From positions 186,001 through 250,000 of the forward strand of contig NW_026251395.1 in assembly GCF_025118155.1 (NCBI RefSeq): 64,000 nucleotides of DNA, in the 5' to 3' direction. A program made the position numbers and the translations under genes. Shown piece by piece: positions 21,915-33,963 of the stretch. Source of the DNA: Cokeromyces recurvatus (Eukaryota; Mucoromycota; Mucoromycetes; Mucorales; Mucoraceae). The notes below the pieces were generated by a model. It was not told the DNA's origin and searched no databases. It worked only from the letters and a program-made list of their open reading frames with translations. Position 1 is the stretch's first letter; each line of letters begins with the position of its first letter.

Positions 21915-23461
21915 AAGTTTATAAAACATGAAGAAGTATAATACATAAATAAGTTGAAGCCGCATTCCTTTATACTATTTGTCCATGTACTTTAAGTCTA
22001 AAATTTAATAAAGGAAGAGTAAGTGACTCTGACTATACCTATTTATTTCGATGGTCGTTGAATTCTTATAAAAAAAAATTGTTTGATGATATGAGATTAT
22101 AGCAAATGCATGCATAAAAGGGAAATGTTTTTTTATTTTTATTTTTTTTTGAATACCACAACTCGGCAACTACACCTAAAAGTTTGGGTTTATAAACAAA
22201 AAAATTGTGGTAAATATAATAACTTGATCGGAAAGGGTAGCGCCTTTCTGTTGGCCTAGCGGCGATCATGGAGAGATGAACTTTGTTAGCTGTAGATGGG
22301 AGTGATTAAATAATAAAATCGGGGTTAGTTCTGAGCTTTAATGATAACATGCTACCTTCCAGGATCCAATGTTCAACACCAGGCCTTCAATGGAGGTCGA
22401 TAAAAAGATGTTGTTAAATCGCGGGGTAATTTCCTACCATGCAAGAGAGGAAAGCCCGCAGCATTGAGAGAATTTCTGGGAGTAACACGGCTGTAGTAGA
22501 AGCAAACAAGAACAGAATCTAATCCACCTCTACACTATAAAGGACTTCCTCTTCAATAATTTTTTTTTCTCATATAAAATAAAAAAAAATGAAAAAGAAA
22601 GGAGGATGGGCTCTAAAGTTAATACGTATTGTGTAGTACAATTGCTATAAAAAGTTACACGTTATTTATTTAGAACCACTGTCATACTTGTTACGGTTAC
22701 AGAATACTTGTAAATTATAATATGTAACAGTAAGGAAATTAGTTTGGTTATACACAAAGACTTGAAATAGAAGAAATATTATGTAAAGAATTGACAAATG
22801 AAGAAGATGTTGTTAAATGTAACAAATTAAAAAACAACAACAACAATATAAAATAAATAGCAAATTTTTAATGATGAGGACACAAAGAAGGATTGATAGC
22901 GCAAAAAATAGTATGAAACTGATGGCAGACTTGTTATAGCTGATACATCAAATAAGCTATCCAACATTAAAAATAACTACTTTAATAATAAGGAAGGATA
23001 TTAAGGGTACTGACTTAGTGGCCAAAGTTGATAAAAATGATAGAAGATATATGAATCCTTTTAACATTGGTAGTTGGGTAAGAAATGTAGAGAGCTGAAA
23101 AACCTTTAGAAGTTGTGACAATGATCAAACAGGCAAATTTGTGAATTCTACGATAAATATTTAATACCAAACCTTGGTCATACAAGACAAAGAATCTATG
23201 GATCAAGGCTATATATCGTTAAAATGAAAGTTATGGGCATATTTTAAGTTACAAAAAAAAATGCAATTTTGATTTTTGATTAAGTTTTAAATAAAATATT
23301 TATTATTCAATCTGAGTATATGTTCCTGATATTTTTTATATTTTATTTTATTGAATCAAAGACGACTTGAATTCAATAAGGTTTATATTATTTATAGGAT
23401 ATTATATACAGTATAATATGATAATTCAGCCAAATCAAAAGACCAATGGTCGCCCAATATA
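21915..23461. other. Non-coding region with a G+C-richer segment
   Basis: 22220-22540 is richer in G+C, with a TGGCCTAGCGG box near 22250 that resembles a tRNA-type A box. I could not find a convincing B box or fold a tRNA. No gene is supported in the remainder. Confidence 0.4.
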
Positions 23462-23895
23462 TTAACTATATATGGGACGTAATTCATGGAAACCGCACTT
23501 TACAATATTATGTTTTTGGCAAGTTTTACAAGATTTTACTAAATTGACAGCATCTTCTAATAAATGCGGCCAATGTAAGCCATCGTTATGAATAGCCTTT
23601 ACTATACTTTCGGCATCAAAATGTTCGAATACGTGAGCTTTTGTTAAAATAGCTCTTCTTTCATTCTCTGGTGGTGTCATGCAATCTCCATTCTTATACT
23701 CTGTATAATTTATTTTAAATTTCTCGTTTTGCTTTTTGATTTTTCTAATTTTTTTAAATATCTATCCATTTTATTTTATTGGACTTATCAAGGATCATAT
23801 TCTCCCCAATTTTTTCCATAGGAGGGGATAAACGGCTTAGTCGATCCACCAGAACATTATCTATGCCTGGTGTTATAATTGTAGTCATCTTTTAT
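23462..23895 (-). mobile_element. Ty3/gypsy pol fragment (RNase H end and integrase zinc domain)
   Basis: Read from the right, the first block is TPGIDNVLVDRLSRL (about 23850-23885), matching the G-x-DN-x-x-AD-x-LSR end of the Ty3 RNase H domain. After a degenerate linker, the frame at 23462-23680 carries an integrase H2C2 zinc module: AHVFEHFD provides the two His, and VKSCKTCQKHN provides the C-x2-C. The reverse transcriptase and catalytic integrase core are missing, so this is a relic of roughly 430 bp. Confidence 0.75.
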
Positions 23896-25229
23896 AACTA
23901 AGTTAATAGACATAAACCATCATTTATTACATAATAAAGATGTTATTCAAATAAGACCTGTATATTGTACTTTACAGCATGATGTGTATTATACAATATT
24001 TAGTTTTAATAACGGTCATTGTTAGAATATTCGAGTATTAAAAAAATAATAATAATATTCATTGTATTATGTAATAATAAGAATTCAATAGGGCTATGAC
24101 TGTTATATGTTGTTACATAATCACTCACATAAGTCATACATATTATATATACATCTATAATGTTGAATATTGTTATGTAATAACATCTTAGAGGATGATA
24201 ATAATAATAATAGTGGCTCATAAATAATTGATATTATTGTTATAGCTGGAATATTCACTGTGAATTAATATTAACGTGTTGCTTACCCCAGAGATAATGA
24301 TTAGGTATATTTTTAGTAACAGCGTCAGCTCAGGGAGAATAAAGAATAAAAATATATCATACTACAAGCAGAATTATTTGGAGACAAAATTTGTGCTTAA
24401 AGGCTTTGTTATAGTAGTATTCACCTATCTAAATCATACTTCTATTAATATCACTCACCTTGCAAAACATATAAATAGCCCTTATCATTTTTCCATGTTA
24501 TTTTCTTCTGGTACAAATTTTGTATTTTTTTTTCCTTCAATAAATTATACCGAGTTTTCACAGACTTGACGTTTCTATTTTCTCTTACCTATTCTTTTAC
24601 ATTTAAAACACCTGGCTTTCTTGTCATTTCAGCTTTTCGCCTGGCTTTTTTCAGCTTTTTGCTTGTGCTGTGGTTGACAGGTAAGAATATAATAAAATAT
24701 AAATAAAAGGGTCAAGAGAGAATTAAAAGAATACAGATAGAAGAAGTACGTTGAGGTTTGTCAATAAGTTTATTAAGAGTTGAGTTCAATTAAAGTTCAA
24801 CTATGTTCTAGTATGTTTTCAATTATACAAAATAAGGGTTAATAATGTAAGAGTATTTATATATTTCGTGAATAAGGATGATGAGTAATAAGAAGATGAA
24901 AAATATAACAAATTGTATTTGATAACATAATTTTAGAATGATTACTAAGAGTTATAATTATAGATATAGATATGGATTCATGTCTTTTGTATATATTTAT
25001 TTTTATAACTAATATGTGTACTCTGAGTGAAATCAATTGTTTACGCGTATTTGCATTATTCTTAGTTTACCCCAGTTTAACTTGTAAATTTATATTCAGC
25101 AGAACAAGATTTATTTTTAGATGTAGGACTTTTATTAATTATAAGGGTAAATATATTCTTAATATGTCTATAGACAGAAGTGCACTATATGTTCTATTAT
25201 AATGACTATTTCATCTTATTGATTTAAGT
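23896..25229. other. A+T-rich spacer
   Basis: No gene supported. Short ORFs here are compositionally biased. A duplicated TTTCAGCTTTT motif lies near 24630-24660. Confidence 0.5.
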
Positions 25230-26130
25230 TACAAATCTTACAACCATGTCACACTCTTAATCTCTTCAACTATGTACCTCCGTTTCTGGCCTTGCTCACC
25301 CAGTTTCTTGTCGACAAGCTATCCAATTAATTCAGTCACACTAACTTCGTTATGTACCATATGATGCCGCATGTACCTCACCTGTTTCTCAACAACATCA
25401 CCACTAACAAATCCAGCACTCATCAACTCCATTCCTTGTTAATATCTATGCTTTTGACTCAATTTGAATTTATCTCACATTCATTTATTATCACTGTTCC
25501 CACTAAAAAAAGTTAAGAATCTCTCCCATTAATTCATATAGATAACTCATCTCTTAGATCTACGTTACCTACCAACAATTCTGGTCTCTCCAAATTCCGT
25601 TGAATACCCGTCATACTTGGTTTCGTATAATTCATGAAAAAGTGACAACGCGTCGTAAACTACACCACTACATGCCAGATGACTTTACTTCTTTCTGTTC
25701 ACACTGTCATCCTGCCACAACATCTACCACACCAACCATTGAGAACACAGAACACTTCCTCTTCTCGTGCCCTCCTGAAGATTATCGTATGGCGTCAAGC
25801 TCTTTCTCACTACATCTCACCTCGTTTCCTACATTTTGTCTATGAGGAATACCTTTCCGTCCTCCACCTGCAATTATCTCCTGATCGCTCTTCTCACTCA
25901 CTTTTCCCTGAATTATCCGTTTACCAAGCCTTTGCCTGCATTCAGCAATCTATTTGGTATGCTCACTACCGTTAAATTTTCCAGCATGTTCTGTTTAACC
26001 CTGATCATCCACTGTATCATCTTTAATTTATCCTCACAACTTTCTTTTGAGCCCGTCCTTAACTCTTTTTGAATCCTTCTATATACCATCTTTTTCTCCT
26101 CTCCCTCTATAACAAGTGACGAATTGAGGA
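25230..26130 (+). mobile_element. LINE 3' fragment (RT C-terminal Cys/His domain)
   Basis: The clearest stretch, from about 25600, reads TRHTWFRIIHEKVTTRRKL then FCSHCHPATT and ENTEHFLFSCP. This is the C-x2-C...H...C-type module that ends many LINE reverse transcriptases. Upstream and downstream sequence is coding-like but broken. It resembles the equivalent region of the LINE at 2696-4482 in layout only. A TGACGAATTGAGGA sequence near 26120 may mark the 3' end. Confidence 0.7.
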
Positions 26131-26480
26131 CATTAAATTAAAACTGGAGTTAACTCCCTTATATAAAAAAAAGTAATAGTCTTTTATTAGTATCAAAATA
26201 GTAATAGTTGCTTTTACCATCATAGATAATGAAATCTTTTTAAAGTGTGTTGTAATTGGCTGTCAATATTAAAATGCAGCACATCCTCATGCCATAAACG
26301 GCTAACAAAATTCCTATTCTCTTTTTCTTTCTTTTTCTTTTTTTGATACATGTATAAACATATAGAATAGAAATGAGGTATATATATATATATACATATA
26401 TATGTTAATAATGATAAAGACACGTAGAAATATACATCTATGTATGTGTGTAAATTTAATTAAATAGTTATATTTTATAG

Positions 26481-27030
26481 TTCATCTAAAAATAACGGCT
26501 ACATTTATGAACAACAGAATGATGTGCGTTTAAATGACCTTAGTTCAAAAATTTCAGCAATTAAGAATGTAACTTTCATAAAAATCAGTTAGTAGAATAT
26601 AATAATAACAATAGTAATAATAATAATAATAATAGAGCATTTAGCTGACTTTTTCAATGCAATTATGTATAGATCACCATTGATATTCATCAAGATGTAA
26701 CAGATCAGGATAGATTATTAGATGAATCGGTAAGTTAGTATAAAATATAAAGAAGAAGCCTTTTTTTTTTTTAACTTACACAGTTGTTGTTATTAGCATA
26801 ATCAATTTAGTGGACTTGGACATAGTCTTAGTAGTTCATTTGGGAAGATGAATCGAATGATATCTAAACGACGTCAGAGACAGCTTTGTTTTTATGTAAC
26901 AATTATCATTTTTGTATTTTTTATTATCTATTATGGTGCACCTATCATAAAGAGTTTATTTGGCACAAATAGTGATAACAGTCTTCCTGATGATACCACT
27001 TTATCAAAGCAAAATGCTGAAGATATGTAG
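26481..27030 (+). CDS. BET1-like Qc-SNARE
   Basis: Three joined exons are clear: 26481-26568, 26673-26729 and 26797-27030. The SNARE motif runs EQQNDVRLNDLSSKISAIKN, then ITIDIHQDVTDQDRLLDES, then HNQFSGLGHSLSSSFGKM. The Q in TDQDRLL fits the zero layer. A basic KRRQRQ patch is followed by a single membrane segment (LCFYVTIIIFVFFIIYY). Known role: v-SNARE in ER-Golgi vesicle fusion with Sed5, Bos1 and Sec22. The first coding exon is not resolved; a candidate ATG with donor lies near 26410-26445. Unusually, about 27 residues follow the membrane segment (APIIKSLFGTN... to the stop), whereas Bet1 proteins normally end just after it. Confidence 0.85.
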
Positions 27031-27172
27031 TTTATTGAAAGGGACATGTTGTTGTATAATAATAAAAATAAAAAATAAAATAAATAATGATACTTAATTT
27101 GCCCGATTCTTTCTTTTATTATTATTATTATTATTAGATATACATAGCTTTTTTTTTTCCTTTTTCAGTTTA

Positions 27173-29026
27173 ATGTATAAACGAAAACAAACATTAGAGA
27201 GATCAGAAAAAATAAAACAACAAAAAACAGTTGCATCCAAAACGAATAATGAGCCTTGGATGCAGATCTTTTCTGATGCTCGAGAAGCATTTAACCAAAA
27301 TCAATTTAAAGATTCGGTTGCCTTATTTACTCGTGCTTTATCCCTAAAGCCTAATCATATCACACTTCTTGACTGTCGTGCAGCATCCTATGAGAAATTA
27401 AACGAAATGGAACTTGCCACTCGTGATGCTGTTCAAATGGTTAAATTAGCATCTACCGATGCAAGAGGCTATTTGCGGCTTGGCAAAATATTATCACTTG
27501 AAAAAAAATACGATAAAGCGATTCATATTTACACTCGTGCTTTAGATAAAGTAAGCCCACAAGATAAACGATATAATCAGATTGTAGCCATAAAGGCAAT
27601 AGCAGAAAAGAAAGCAAAATCTGACCATGTTCAAGATTTTATGAACGTCTTGCCTTATGATATCATTTCACTTATCTTTTCTAAATTGTCTTTTGATCGT
27701 CGCATTCAATGTACAGCTGTATCAAGGAATTGGCGTGCATTTGCTTTGAACTGGTCAGGCATGTGGCGTGATTTAGAATTTGGACATCAAAAAATATCTC
27801 TTACAACAATTAAAAACTATTTGGGTTATGCCAAGGGCCGTCATGTAAGACGATTTGCAATTATGGATGTTGATCAAAATAAAATGAAAAAGATCCTTCA
27901 ATTGTTGATTGATGAGAATTGTCAATATATAGAAATTCTAGGTAAAATAAAATAAAATAATAATAATAATAAAAAAAAAAAAAGAGTAAAGATAAAATGA
28001 GACAATTAAATGACATATTTCCTCTTTGCATTCATAGATTTCGTACGTTGTGAGATACCATTGACTTTATTTTTAAGAATGTTAAGATTGGTAGGAAAAC
28101 ATGTTCAAAGTATTAGGATTGACGAAGGGAATTTGACAGTAGTAGATGTAATAAAGTACATCTTACCAGCGTGCCCTCATTTAACTCATTTATCTATGAT
28201 TGGTATTGAAACTGGTTCTGTAATCTATGATGATCTTCTCACTCAGCCCTTACCTAATTTAACTCATTTGAGGCTTTCAATAAATGATGATATTACACTT
28301 GCAAAATGGATTTTAAATAAATGCAACAACTTATCATTCTTGGATTTTTACACATTCAATATTAATTTTATCGATTTGGCAGAAACATTCACAGATCCTG
28401 TACTCCTATCCAGCCTGAAAACCTTAAATTACACTTTTGGATCAAATTATCAAATCAAGACACAATGGTATTCAACGGTGAACGCTGAGAGACAAAACAC
28501 TCAGACAAAAAAAGAGGGTTTAGAAGCATTTGGCATCTACGGTGATTTATCATTTACAGGGCCCATGTTAGAACTCATTATAAGAAAATGGTACAAAAGT
28601 TTAAAGCAACTAACTATAGTAGACTGTCGATCTTTGGATAATACATTAGCTAGACTAGCTATAGAGCCTGGATTACCTTGTATAGAAATATTAAGCATAA
28701 ACGCTTGTATTTCATTAGAAGAATGGAATTTACATTCAATCATATCTTCATGTCCTACTATACAAGATTTATCCATTTCTTGGAACCCAGGTGTTACTGA
28801 CAGTATTATGAATGATTTAGCAGAAGTTACAAAAGAATTAAAAAGATTAGACATAACACATTGTAATAATGTAACGGGTGTAGGTTTACATAAATTAGTT
28901 CAATCACATCATCGAACTTTAGAAAAGTTGATATTGAATAATTGTCAAAGAATAGGAATTGATGCAGTCAATTGGGCAATTGAACTTGTCGGTCGTCGAG
29001 TTATTGAATGTAAATTTAATACATAA
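27173..29026 (+). CDS. TPR / F-box / leucine-rich-repeat protein, Pof3/Dia2-like
   Basis: Two exons, 27173-27941 and 28038-29026, give 585 residues. Residues about 28-130 form three TPR units (MQIFSDAREAFNQNQF, ALSLKPNHITLLDCRAASY, ARGYLRLGKILSLEKKYDKA). Residues about 160-205 are an F-box (VLPYDIISLIFSKL ... VSRNWRAFALNWSGMW). From about 240 on there are irregular leucine-rich repeats (CPHLTHLSMIG, LKQLTIVDCRSLD, LKRLDITHCNNVTG, LEKLILNNCQRIG). The TPR-F-box-LRR order is that of fission yeast Pof3 and budding yeast Dia2, substrate receptors of SCF ubiquitin ligases that act in replisome disassembly and genome stability. The substrate here is inferred only from the family. An in-frame ATT repeat lies just upstream of the start. 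Confidence 0.88.
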
Positions 29027-29518
29027 TTATATTTAATAAAAGTGAATATGCTTCGTTTATTAGCATGCATACAGCCTTTTTTTTTTTTAAGATACAGATA
29101 TCACTCTATGTCTTAATTATTTGAAACAAGAAAGACTTTAAAAAAAAATTCCCACAATTCTAGCCAATCAAACATTACCTTTACTTGCTTCTCTGTCTAG
29201 TAAAAAAAAAAAAATGATGCCATTTTGAAAGTTTGTGATACGTATATTTTTTTAAAACAACAGAAAAAGAAATAGAGGATACAAGTAGTTAATATTTACA
29301 TATATGACACAAATTGAGAAAAAAAAATATGCTATATTTTGTTCCGATTTATTTCAACTGGATTTGATTAACTGAGTATATTTATTAAAAAAAAATTATA
29401 CGAAAATATTTATTAGTATATTTTTTTTTTTTTTTTTTTTTTTTTGTTAACTTTATTTATTTTATTTCATTTTATTTCATTTTTATTTATTTATTTATTT
29501 TTTTTAATAAATAAATAA
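29027..29518. promoter_or_regulatory. Intergenic region with T25 tract before the arrestin gene
   Basis: T25 at 29421-29445 and ATTT repeats run directly into the start codon at 29519. No ORF. Probable poly(dA:dT) promoter element, by position. Confidence 0.4.
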
Positions 29519-30913
29519 ATGCCAATAGCAGTTCCATTTCTCACTGGCAGTAGACAGCTTTCTATTGAATTAGCAGAGCCGGTTGTTTTATTAAGAGGGC
29601 CTCCTTCTGACCCTAATACACATGTCTTACGAGGAGAAGTGGAATTAATGTTATCAAAACCTATGAGTGCCACACAAGTGATTGTGAAACTTATTGGAAA
29701 ATCAAATATGCTTTGGCCAGAAGGACTTGGTCCTCGTAATGCTAAAGTATATCATGAAAAAACAGTTTTAGAACAGAATATTATACTCGATTGTCGGCCT
29801 GAAGAGGATCCAATGTTACCTGCAGGGTTAAATCGTTGGCCCTTTGAATTTTTAATACCAAATCGTATTGTAGAAACAATTGAAGATGAGATGGCACAAT
29901 TATATTATTACATAGCAGCTGTCGTTCAACGTCCAGGAATGAGCACGCCTAATCTTAGATGTCGTCGAAATATATTGCTTCTTCGCACCTTATCTTGGTC
30001 AGATAATGTATTAGCATCTAATTCATTACCAACTACTTCTATTGTATCAGAGAGGAAAACAGAGACATGTGATGCTACCATTTATATCGAAAGATCCATT
30101 GTTTCTTCGGGTACACAATTTCCTATATCGATTGTATTGACAGCTCAGACAAAGAATGTCTATTTAGAATCAATAAACGTTATATTGACAGAACGTAGAG
30201 TGTATGAGGTTCCTGAATATAATGCACGGAGAGCTGAACTTCATGATTTCAAGTTACAACTTTCAACTGTTTCCAGTATGGCTGATACAGAGCAAATGAG
30301 TCAAGTCATGATTCCTTCCTCCGATATACCAATTCAGCAAATTCGTAAAGCTCTTTCTGCCAAAAACGTTCATATCCCGCTCGGTTCCACTCCATTCCAA
30401 TATAAGTTTGTCTTTACACTTCCTAATTGTTTAACAATGAATCATACCACTTATTATCGAGAAATGAATTTTTTACACCACCTAAAGATTAACATTGAAC
30501 TTTCCGTCCCTACTACAAGTACACCACCTTCACCTTCATCTTCAATAACAGATTCTGATACATCATCCGAAATGACCAAGTCTTTTAAACGAACCTATAT
30601 TCATCTTGAGACGCCCATTACAATTCTTGATTGCCGTCTTAAAGAAGACTTTTCGACATTACCCACATATCAAGAATCATTAACAGATACAACTGTAGAT
30701 GATGATGACGATGAAGAAGATATTATAAAGAAGCGAGCAGGCTTCTTTATTTGTCCCTGTTATGTAGACTATAAAAAGAAAAGTACAAAATGTTCTGGAA
30801 AGGAAAGATTAATAATTCTTCAAAATAATAATTATGAAGCGGGACCTTCATCAAGTCAAAACTCAAGTATGGAATGTTTATCATTACCACCACCTCCACC
30901 TTATGATAAATAA
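29519..30913 (+). CDS. Alpha-arrestin (ART/ARRDC-type) trafficking adaptor
   Basis: Single-exon ORF of 464 residues. The N-terminal arrestin fold covers about residues 12-165 (SIELAEPVVLLRGPP, VLRGEVELMLSKPM, the RWPFEFLIPN block). The C-terminal arrestin fold covers about 175-370 (ERSIVSSGTQFPISIVL, SINVILTERRVYEVPEYN, PFQYKFVFTLP, LHHLKINIEL). An acidic DDDDDEED run follows. The last residues are LSLPPPPPYDK, containing a PPxY motif, with PTYQES upstream. PPxY motifs recruit Rsp5/NEDD4 ubiquitin ligases, and alpha-arrestins use them to direct endocytosis of plasma-membrane permeases. The cargo cannot be inferred. Confidence 0.88.
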   Translation: MPIAVPFLTGSRQLSIELAEPVVLLRGPPSDPNTHVLRGEVELMLSKPMSATQVIVKLIGKSNMLWPEGLGPRNAKVYHEKTVLEQNIILDCRPEEDPMLPAGLNRWPFEFLIPNRIVETIEDEMAQLYYYIAAVVQRPGMSTPNLRCRRNILLLRTLSWSDNVLASNSLPTTSIVSERKTETCDATIYIERSIVSSGTQFPISIVLTAQTKNVYLESINVILTERRVYEVPEYNARRAELHDFKLQLSTVSSMADTEQMSQVMIPSSDIPIQQIRKALSAKNVHIPLGSTPFQYKFVFTLPNCLTMNHTTYYREMNFLHHLKINIELSVPTTSTPPSPSSSITDSDTSSEMTKSFKRTYIHLETPITILDCRLKEDFSTLPTYQESLTDTTVDDDDDEEDIIKKRAGFFICPCYVDYKKKSTKCSGKERLIILQNNNYEAGPSSSQNSSMECLSLPPPPPYDK

Positions 30914-32033
30914 TTCATTGTATTTTATAACACCATCAACCTTGAAATAATAATATTTTATTACATAATTCGTCTACTATTCTATTCGTTTTCCCTTTTT
31001 ATATCCCTTATTTTATTTTATTTTATTTTATTTTTTTGCAGAAGTTATTTATATTATACATTTTTATTTACGGTTATTATATTTTGCATTATTAATTATA
31101 AATAAATATATAGCTTATGCAAGGAAAAGGAATAGATTATTTTTGTGTATATATGCTGCTCATAATGATAAAGGTATATAATATACATACTAATAGTTGA
31201 ATCTATTATTATCCTTATCATATAAAGATATAAATAGTATGATAATAGTCTATATTTAATGAACTTCATATAAATATCTAATAGGCTGTATTTCTACATA
31301 GTGACTGTAGAATTCTCCACTAATAAGTTGTGATGACAAAAACATAAGGGCTTACTATACTCATTTTTCCACATAGAACTGGCAATAGTCATTATCTTGC
31401 CTATTTTATATTCTATATTAATATTCTTGCAATTAGTTAAAATGTAGTTCAAAGAGAGAGGGAGAGAGAGAAGGAAAAAAGAAAACGCTATTTGTAATGT
31501 TTTTTTTTTATTGACGTATGTAACTACAATATCATATACATTCTTCTTTTTATTTTTTTTATCTCGATAATAGTAAATATTTATATATAAAAGACGCTTA
31601 TCTTGGTATCTTCTTTGTCTTTTATCATATCTATTGTCTTTATTTATCGACATTATCCTATCAAACATGTTTTATAGTGTAATGAAGAGGCACCTTTTTT
31701 TTGTTTATGTTATTTTTCATTGATTATTATCTAGAAGAAAGGTGAGTTAACTGTTGAAAGGGTCCATAAGTATTACATCGATCTATAACTAGAATATCTC
31801 CTTTTGGAGTCATCTTCTATAATCATTTCATGTCTACTATCCTTTTTTTTTTTTTGGCTTCTTGCTTATTTATAATTATTATATATCCAAGTATAATATA
31901 TAAATACACATATACTATTTATGTTTAATTTGTTTTTTTCTTGAATCACTGTTAATGCAAGTAGCAGCAATTGATACAAGTAATATATTCAACTATTAAA
32001 AGATCATATAAAAGGGACTGGTTTGAATCATTA

Positions 32034-32074
<41 letters not shown>

Positions 32075-32280
32075 TATATTAATAGAATAAAGTTGCTAAA
32101 AAAGTATCGTTCATTAAGTATAACAAGGCTTTATTTTTGTATTCTTATCCAAGTGCTATATTAAATTAGTATTATCTTTATTTAACTGTATAAAATGCAG
32201 TTATGCTTGGGAGGGGAAAAAAAAAGTTATATTACAAAAGTGTGTTATATTAAGTTTAAAAAAATAATCAAAACATAATT
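30914..32280. other. Convergent intergenic region (arrestin and UAP1 3' ends)
   Basis: A+T-rich 3' flanks, a repeated TTTTA pentamer at about 31010-31035 and an A37 tract at 32035-32071. The short ORFs are low-complexity and not supported. Confidence 0.5.
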
Positions 32281-33963
32281 TTAACAAGTGGCACGAATTA
32301 AATCATCTAAAGTTTCAATAGTTGCTGGTGCTTTAACAATCTTTCCAGATACAATCTGTTTTAAACCTTCACCAGCATAAGAGACAGCGGGGGAAATTTC
32401 AAAAACAAGCTGCTCATAATCATCTGTATCACCAACAACCTTACCACCTGCATTCTCAATAAAACGTACATGTTGAGCTACAATATCACGACGTGAAGTT
32501 TCAGGACAATCAGCACCACTTCCAGGTGCATTCTTTAAAGGAGAAAATTCATCTTGTCGTTTTACTTCAAGTACAGACATATTGTGAGCATAAGGAAAGA
32601 CATCAAACACAAAGCACTCGAGTTTCATGCCAGAATTTGTCTTGGGCACAATCTGTTCACCTGTTTCAAGGTTGGTATATTTAATCTTCTTCTTAGCAAT
32701 ATGATATTCCAACTCAGACTGAAAGCTAGGAACGCGTTCAAGAAAGCTGGTAGAGAAGAAGTGATTAGCAATATTAGCTGCACCATATTTGAGTGAGCCA
32801 TCAGGATAACGTTCATTTGCGGTTTCTTGAGTAATTTCAGAATATTCGACAACTGCATATTTTCCATTACGAACACAGACAATGCCCACAGGCTCTTCAG
32901 GAGCCATCTTGCCTACAACTTTAACACCACAATCTGTTCCTTTAGAAACACAATAACCAATGAATACAGGGTCTGCAACACGAGCCAAGCAATTATCAAC
33001 ACAATAACAATGGCTATATTCAATACCACGTTCTCTTAATGATCGAATGATACCCTTTTCTTGAAGTGCTTTATAAATACCACCATTACCATCAGGTGCA
33101 ATAGCAACCTAAAAAAAAAAAACAACCCCCAACGTTAGAAGAAAACTATACTATAAATAAAATAAAATAGATTTTTCTTTGGGTTTGTTTGTGAATAGAC
33201 TTCATTACCTTGCTCTTTGTTTCTAAAATGATTTTTCCATCCATCGTCAAGCAAGGAAGTGTACCTAATAAAGGCAAGATTATATATTAAACTCTAAGCT
33301 GGGAATAATGGAGCTTAAATTTTATATTATTTTACCTTGTTCGAAGAAAATGACGTTTTCTTCTTTAAGACCAAAAAAGTTATTCTTTTTAAAGAAATCA
33401 TATGTAGGTTGATTTGTAGGACCAGAAGTCATGATGTACCAGGGAATAATAGTTTCTTGAGGATCTTGTTCATTACGATGTTGATGGGCCAATTCTTGAG
33501 CTTTTAAAATACGTTCAGCTTGTAATTGGAAAAGGGATTTACCAGAAGGCAAATTGATATTATAACAACCTTTAGGATCACTTGAGCCCAAACGAGTACC
33601 TTGACCACCAGCCATCAAGATAACAGCAACTTTACCGTGAGCGATCTGTTGAAGACCTAACATCTCCCATTCCTTGAGTTGTTCATCATTATGTTTCAAG
33701 ACAGAATCGAATACATCAGGAGAAAGGGGCTTCAATTCATCCACTCCCTTGGTAGCCATTTCAGCACCTTCAATAGCTTTTTTATAAATAGTATTCAAAT
33801 TGTCGACATCGATTTCTACAAGTTGCTTCAATAACTCAACTTTTTCATCTTGAGAAATGGAATCAAAAAATTTGAATACATGTCCCTGACCCGCATTTTC
33901 ATAACGATTCTTTAATACTTGAATTTCTGAATCTGTAAATGGTAATGGGGAAGCAACTGTCAT
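32281..33963 (-). CDS. UAP1: UDP-N-acetylglucosamine pyrophosphorylase
   Basis: Three exons on the minus strand (33336-33963, 33209-33264, 32281-33108) give 503 residues. The nucleotide-binding signature VILMAGGQGTRLGSSDPKG lies near residue 115. Further family blocks are LFQLQAERILKAQ, IPWYIMTSGPTNQPT, FFEQGTLPCLTMDGKI, VAIAPDGNGGIYKAL, YCVDNCLARVADP and SGMKLECFVFDVFPYA. Length is close to yeast Qri1 and human UAP1. Reaction: UTP + GlcNAc-1-phosphate to UDP-GlcNAc + diphosphate, the cytosolic last step supplying chitin synthesis, N-glycans and GPI anchors. The small middle exon restores a continuous conserved segment. No oddity seen. Confidence 0.95.

Noticed and set aside
24276..24569. 97-codon plus-strand ORF
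   Set aside because: No recognisable motif, biased composition, and position between decayed retroelements.
31294..31668. 124-codon minus-strand ORF between the arrestin and UAP1
   Set aside because: Lys/Tyr/Ile-rich composition typical of A+T-rich DNA, with no motif and no splice support.
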